In this document: in pieces, positions 4,733-6,085 of the stretch
Layout: each line of letters starts with the position of its first letter
Position numbering within the stretch: position 1 is the stretch's first letter
NCBI GenBank assembly: GCA_009777365.1
Contig: WRLZ01000042.1
Location: forward strand, 1 to 6,085
Reading direction: 5' to 3'
Source of the DNA: Candidatus Saccharimonadota bacterium
GTDB taxonomy: Bacteria > Patescibacteriota > Saccharimonadia > Saccharimonadales > Saccharimonadaceae
Length of the DNA: 6,085 nucleotides
Position numbers and translations under genes: made by a program
Notes under the pieces: model-generated
Databases searched by the model: none
What the model was told of the DNA's origin: nothing
Seen by the model: the letters and a program-made list of their open reading frames with translations, nothing else

Positions 4733-4789
4733 ATCGGGCAAAAACAGAGTTTTGCCCATAATACTTCACAAAACGAGGAGGAAACAAAC

Positions 4790-5416
4790 ATGGGTAAAAC
4801 ATTCCAAGAGCTAGCAAAAGAAATCAAAGAAGCAATTCAGGCAGAAATAGCGAAAATTTCCGACTTCAACAACGGGGCTATCGTAATGCGTTTCGTACCC
4901 TTCAATGCTTCCGCACAAAAGTTTCTCGGCGGCTTCGACGAAGACGCAGAAATCGAATTATCGTACCATATCAAGCCTGTCGGGTTCGGCCAGAAGGAAA
5001 CAAGCTACACGCGCCCAGCCGGATGGCGCGGCAAAGACTTCGAAGTCAATTGCCGCGACTACGCCGACCTCAAAATTGGCGCCTGCGCTTACGCTCTGCA
5101 CAACAACTTAGGCCGCCGCGCGAGCGATATGCCAGAAGATGCCGAAACTTACGGGCGCGTAGCCAGTACCGGATGCGTTGTCTATGACGTTGAGCGTGTC
5201 GAAACCCTCGGGTATTCAGAAACACCAGAGCTTGTGCCATTCTTCCGCATCTATGTCGCAGTTAGCGGCGCCACAGGCGAAGAAGATGAGATTTGCGCTC
5301 TAGCCGCTGGCAAAGTCCTTAAAAACTGGTGCGACACCGAACTCGTTCCCGCTGCGTATTACAGCAACCCCACCAAATATCTCTCCCTCCCCGAACCCGC
5401 CCCTCTCGAGCAATAA
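4790..5416 (+). CDS. 208-aa protein with weak GlcG/HbpS (haem-binding-like) similarity
   Basis: The start ATG 4790 has a perfect AGGAGG (4776-4781) at 8-nt spacing. The 208-aa protein has no signal peptide or transmembrane helix, so it should be cytoplasmic. Residues 1-24 form an amphipathic helix. Residues 91-112 (YADLKIGACAYALHNNLGRR) look like the helix in which GlcG/HbpS proteins carry 'K...A'. Residues 153-175 (RIYVAVSGATGEEDEICALA...) resemble the family signature 'GAIGVSGA...QDE.CA.AG'. HbpS-type proteins bind or degrade haem, and GlcG is of unknown activity. A match resting on one motif supports a fold guess only. Three cysteines (C88, C99, C129) precede C169 and C181. The gene is alone on its transcript, with a long structured leader upstream and a terminator at 5449. 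It could be an unrelated CPR-specific family. Confidence 0.8.
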   Translation: MGKTFQELAKEIKEAIQAEIAKISDFNNGAIVMRFVPFNASAQKFLGGFDEDAEIELSYHIKPVGFGQKETSYTRPAGWRGKDFEVNCRDYADLKIGACAYALHNNLGRRASDMPEDAETYGRVASTGCVVYDVERVETLGYSETPELVPFFRIYVAVSGATGEEDEICALAAGKVLKNWCDTELVPAAYYSNPTKYLSLPEPAPLEQ

Positions 5417-5448
5417 TCGGAATCATTAAAGTTATTGGCAAACAAAAT

Positions 5449-5476
5449 CGTCTGGCCTACGTCAGGCGGTTTTATC
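5449..5476 (+). terminator. Intrinsic terminator between the GlcG/HbpS-like gene and der
   Basis: CGTCTGGC (5449-5456) pairs with GTCAGGCG (5461-5468), an 8-bp stem with two G-T wobble pairs and a 4-nt loop, followed by GTTTTAT. It is moderately strong and leaves der to its own promoter. Confidence 0.65.
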
Positions 5477-5480
5477 GCCC

Positions 5481-5509
5481 TTGACTTTTCTCTCAATCTG
5501 TGATACAAT
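5481..5509 (+). promoter_or_regulatory. der promoter
   Basis: TTGACT (5481-5486), a 17-bp spacer, and TACAAT (5504-5509). The predicted start near 5516 falls at the Shine-Dalgarno sequence AAGGA (5516-5520), which is 6 nt before ATG 5527, so the leader is only about 11 nt. Confidence 0.75.
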
Positions 5510-5526
5510 ATAAAAAAGGACCAAAT

Positions 5527-6085
5527 ATGTCAAAAAAACACCCCATAGTAGCAATAATTGGACAAACCAACGCAGGCAAAAGCTCGCTCTTCAACCGCCT
5601 CACACGAAACAACACCGCCATCGTCGCGCGCGAAGAAGGCACCACTCGCGACAACGTCTCTGGCAAAGTCATTTGGGGCGATCACATCTTCCAGCTCGTC
5701 GATACCGCAGGCCTCAAGAAACCCGACGACGATTTTGAAGCCAGCATCCAGGACCAAATCAATGAAGCCATCGCCGCCGCCGATTTAATTCTCCTCACAG
5801 TTGACGGCACCAAGCACATGGACCAAAAAGACATCCAGATGGCTCGCGACGCCCTGAAGAGCAAAAAACCCGTCTTTCTCCTTGTCAATAAAGCCGACCT
5901 AAAGGGCACTCTCCCTATCGAAGAATTTCAGCGCACAGGCATAAGAAACATCAAAAAAGTCTCCGCCGAGCACAATATCGGCATCAACGATCTCCTCGAA
6001 GCAATTATTGAAAATCTCCCCAAAGTCTCCGGCGAAATCAAGGAACCGGATCTAAAGATCGCCCTCATCGGCCGCCCCAACGTCG
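5527..6085 (+). CDS. der: Ribosome-assembly GTPase Der/EngA (5' part)
   Basis: Der has two consecutive GTPase domains plus a KH-like domain and acts in late 50S subunit assembly; it is essential in most bacteria. The window holds 186 codons. The first G domain is complete: G1 GQTNAGKSS (12-20), G2 EEGTTRD (36-42), G3 DTAGL (59-63), G4 NKAD (121-124) and G5 SAE (146-148). The short linker (about 165-175) and the start of the second G domain follow, where GRPNV (182-186) begins the second P-loop before the window ends. The two-domain order separates Der from Era and MnmE. The first P-loop reads GQTNAGKSS, whereas most Der proteins have GRPNVGKS; the catalytic GKS is intact. It is transcribed alone from the promoter at 5481 with a very short leader. 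Confidence 0.95.
   Translation, partial: MSKKHPIVAIIGQTNAGKSSLFNRLTRNNTAIVAREEGTTRDNVSGKVIWGDHIFQLVDTAGLKKPDDDFEASIQDQINEAIAAADLILLTVDGTKHMDQKDIQMARDALKSKKPVFLLVNKADLKGTLPIEEFQRTGIRNIKKVSAEHNIGINDLLEAIIENLPKVSGEIKEPDLKIALIGRPNV

Larger units (their letters stand above)
4565..4789 (+). promoter_or_regulatory. Long structured 5' leader of the gene at 4790
   Basis: This leader is unusually long for a window where other leaders are 0-35 nt. It contains a 6-bp hairpin (4577-4582/4587-4592) that covers the ATG of a small ORF, and a 12-bp hairpin (4609-4637). Two helices share one strand. 4694-4703 pairs with 4736-4745 (10 bp), or 4736-4743 pairs with 4750-4757 (8 bp), so only one can form. No T-run follows the last hairpin and the SD AGGAGG (4776-4781) is free in both states, so control could act on RNA stability, pausing or translation. 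I recognise no riboswitch class. Confidence 0.45.

Noticed and set aside
5530..5909. Minus-strand and alternative-frame ORFs within der
   Set aside because: They are shadows of the Der reading frame, which has all five G motifs, a promoter and an SD.

Overview
The window reads as a chromosomal segment of an ultra-small Patescibacteria/CPR bacterium, most likely Candidatus Saccharibacteria (TM7). The evidence is indirect. The partial minus-strand gene at the left edge resembles a CPR-typical membrane protein that usually carries a secretion-type ATPase at its C-terminus. DprA is short and lacks an N-terminal extension. Promoters are compact sigma70-type, and several lie so close to the start codon that the mRNA would be leaderless or nearly so. 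Tryptophan is encoded by TGG and only TAA/TAG stops are seen, so there is no sign of the TGA recoding found in Gracilibacteria/Absconditabacteria. No ribosomal marker is present, so the taxonomy is an inference.

Layout from left to right. 1-776 (minus): 5' part of the membrane-anchored protein. 777-1108: divergent promoters and a compact rod-shaped small RNA (about 914-1017, plus) with its own promoter and terminator. 1109-1978 (plus): a single-pass membrane protein with an Asn/Gly-rich stalk and an extracytoplasmic C-terminal domain, followed by a terminator. 1979-2914: no intact protein gene. This gap holds a strong hairpin, a likely ~330-nt structured non-coding RNA on the minus strand (about 2451 down to 2121) with a near-consensus promoter and a terminator, phased A/T tracts behind that promoter, and a minus-strand fragment of a C-type-lectin/FGE-like protein. 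2915-3784 (plus): dprA. 3787-4263 (minus): a small HAD-family hydrolase convergent with dprA. 4324-4504 (plus): a second fragment of the same lectin/FGE-like family. 4530-4789: a near-perfect promoter and a ~225-nt structured leader containing a possible 50-aa ORF. 4790-5416 (plus): a 208-aa protein with weak similarity to the GlcG/HbpS family. 5527-6085 (plus): 5' part of the ribosome-assembly GTPase der (engA).

Most genes appear to be single transcription units, since nearly every one has its own recognisable promoter. DprA (uptake of DNA into recombination) and Der (50S subunit assembly) are core functions. The part least explained by standard annotation is the regulatory and non-coding content: two stand-alone structured RNAs, a leader with mutually exclusive pairings, and two dispersed same-length lectin-fold C-terminal fragments. 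Each fragment is followed, in the same orientation, by a nearly identical promoter. The plus strand is C-rich over G in genes of both orientations, so plus-strand genes are probably lagging-strand genes.
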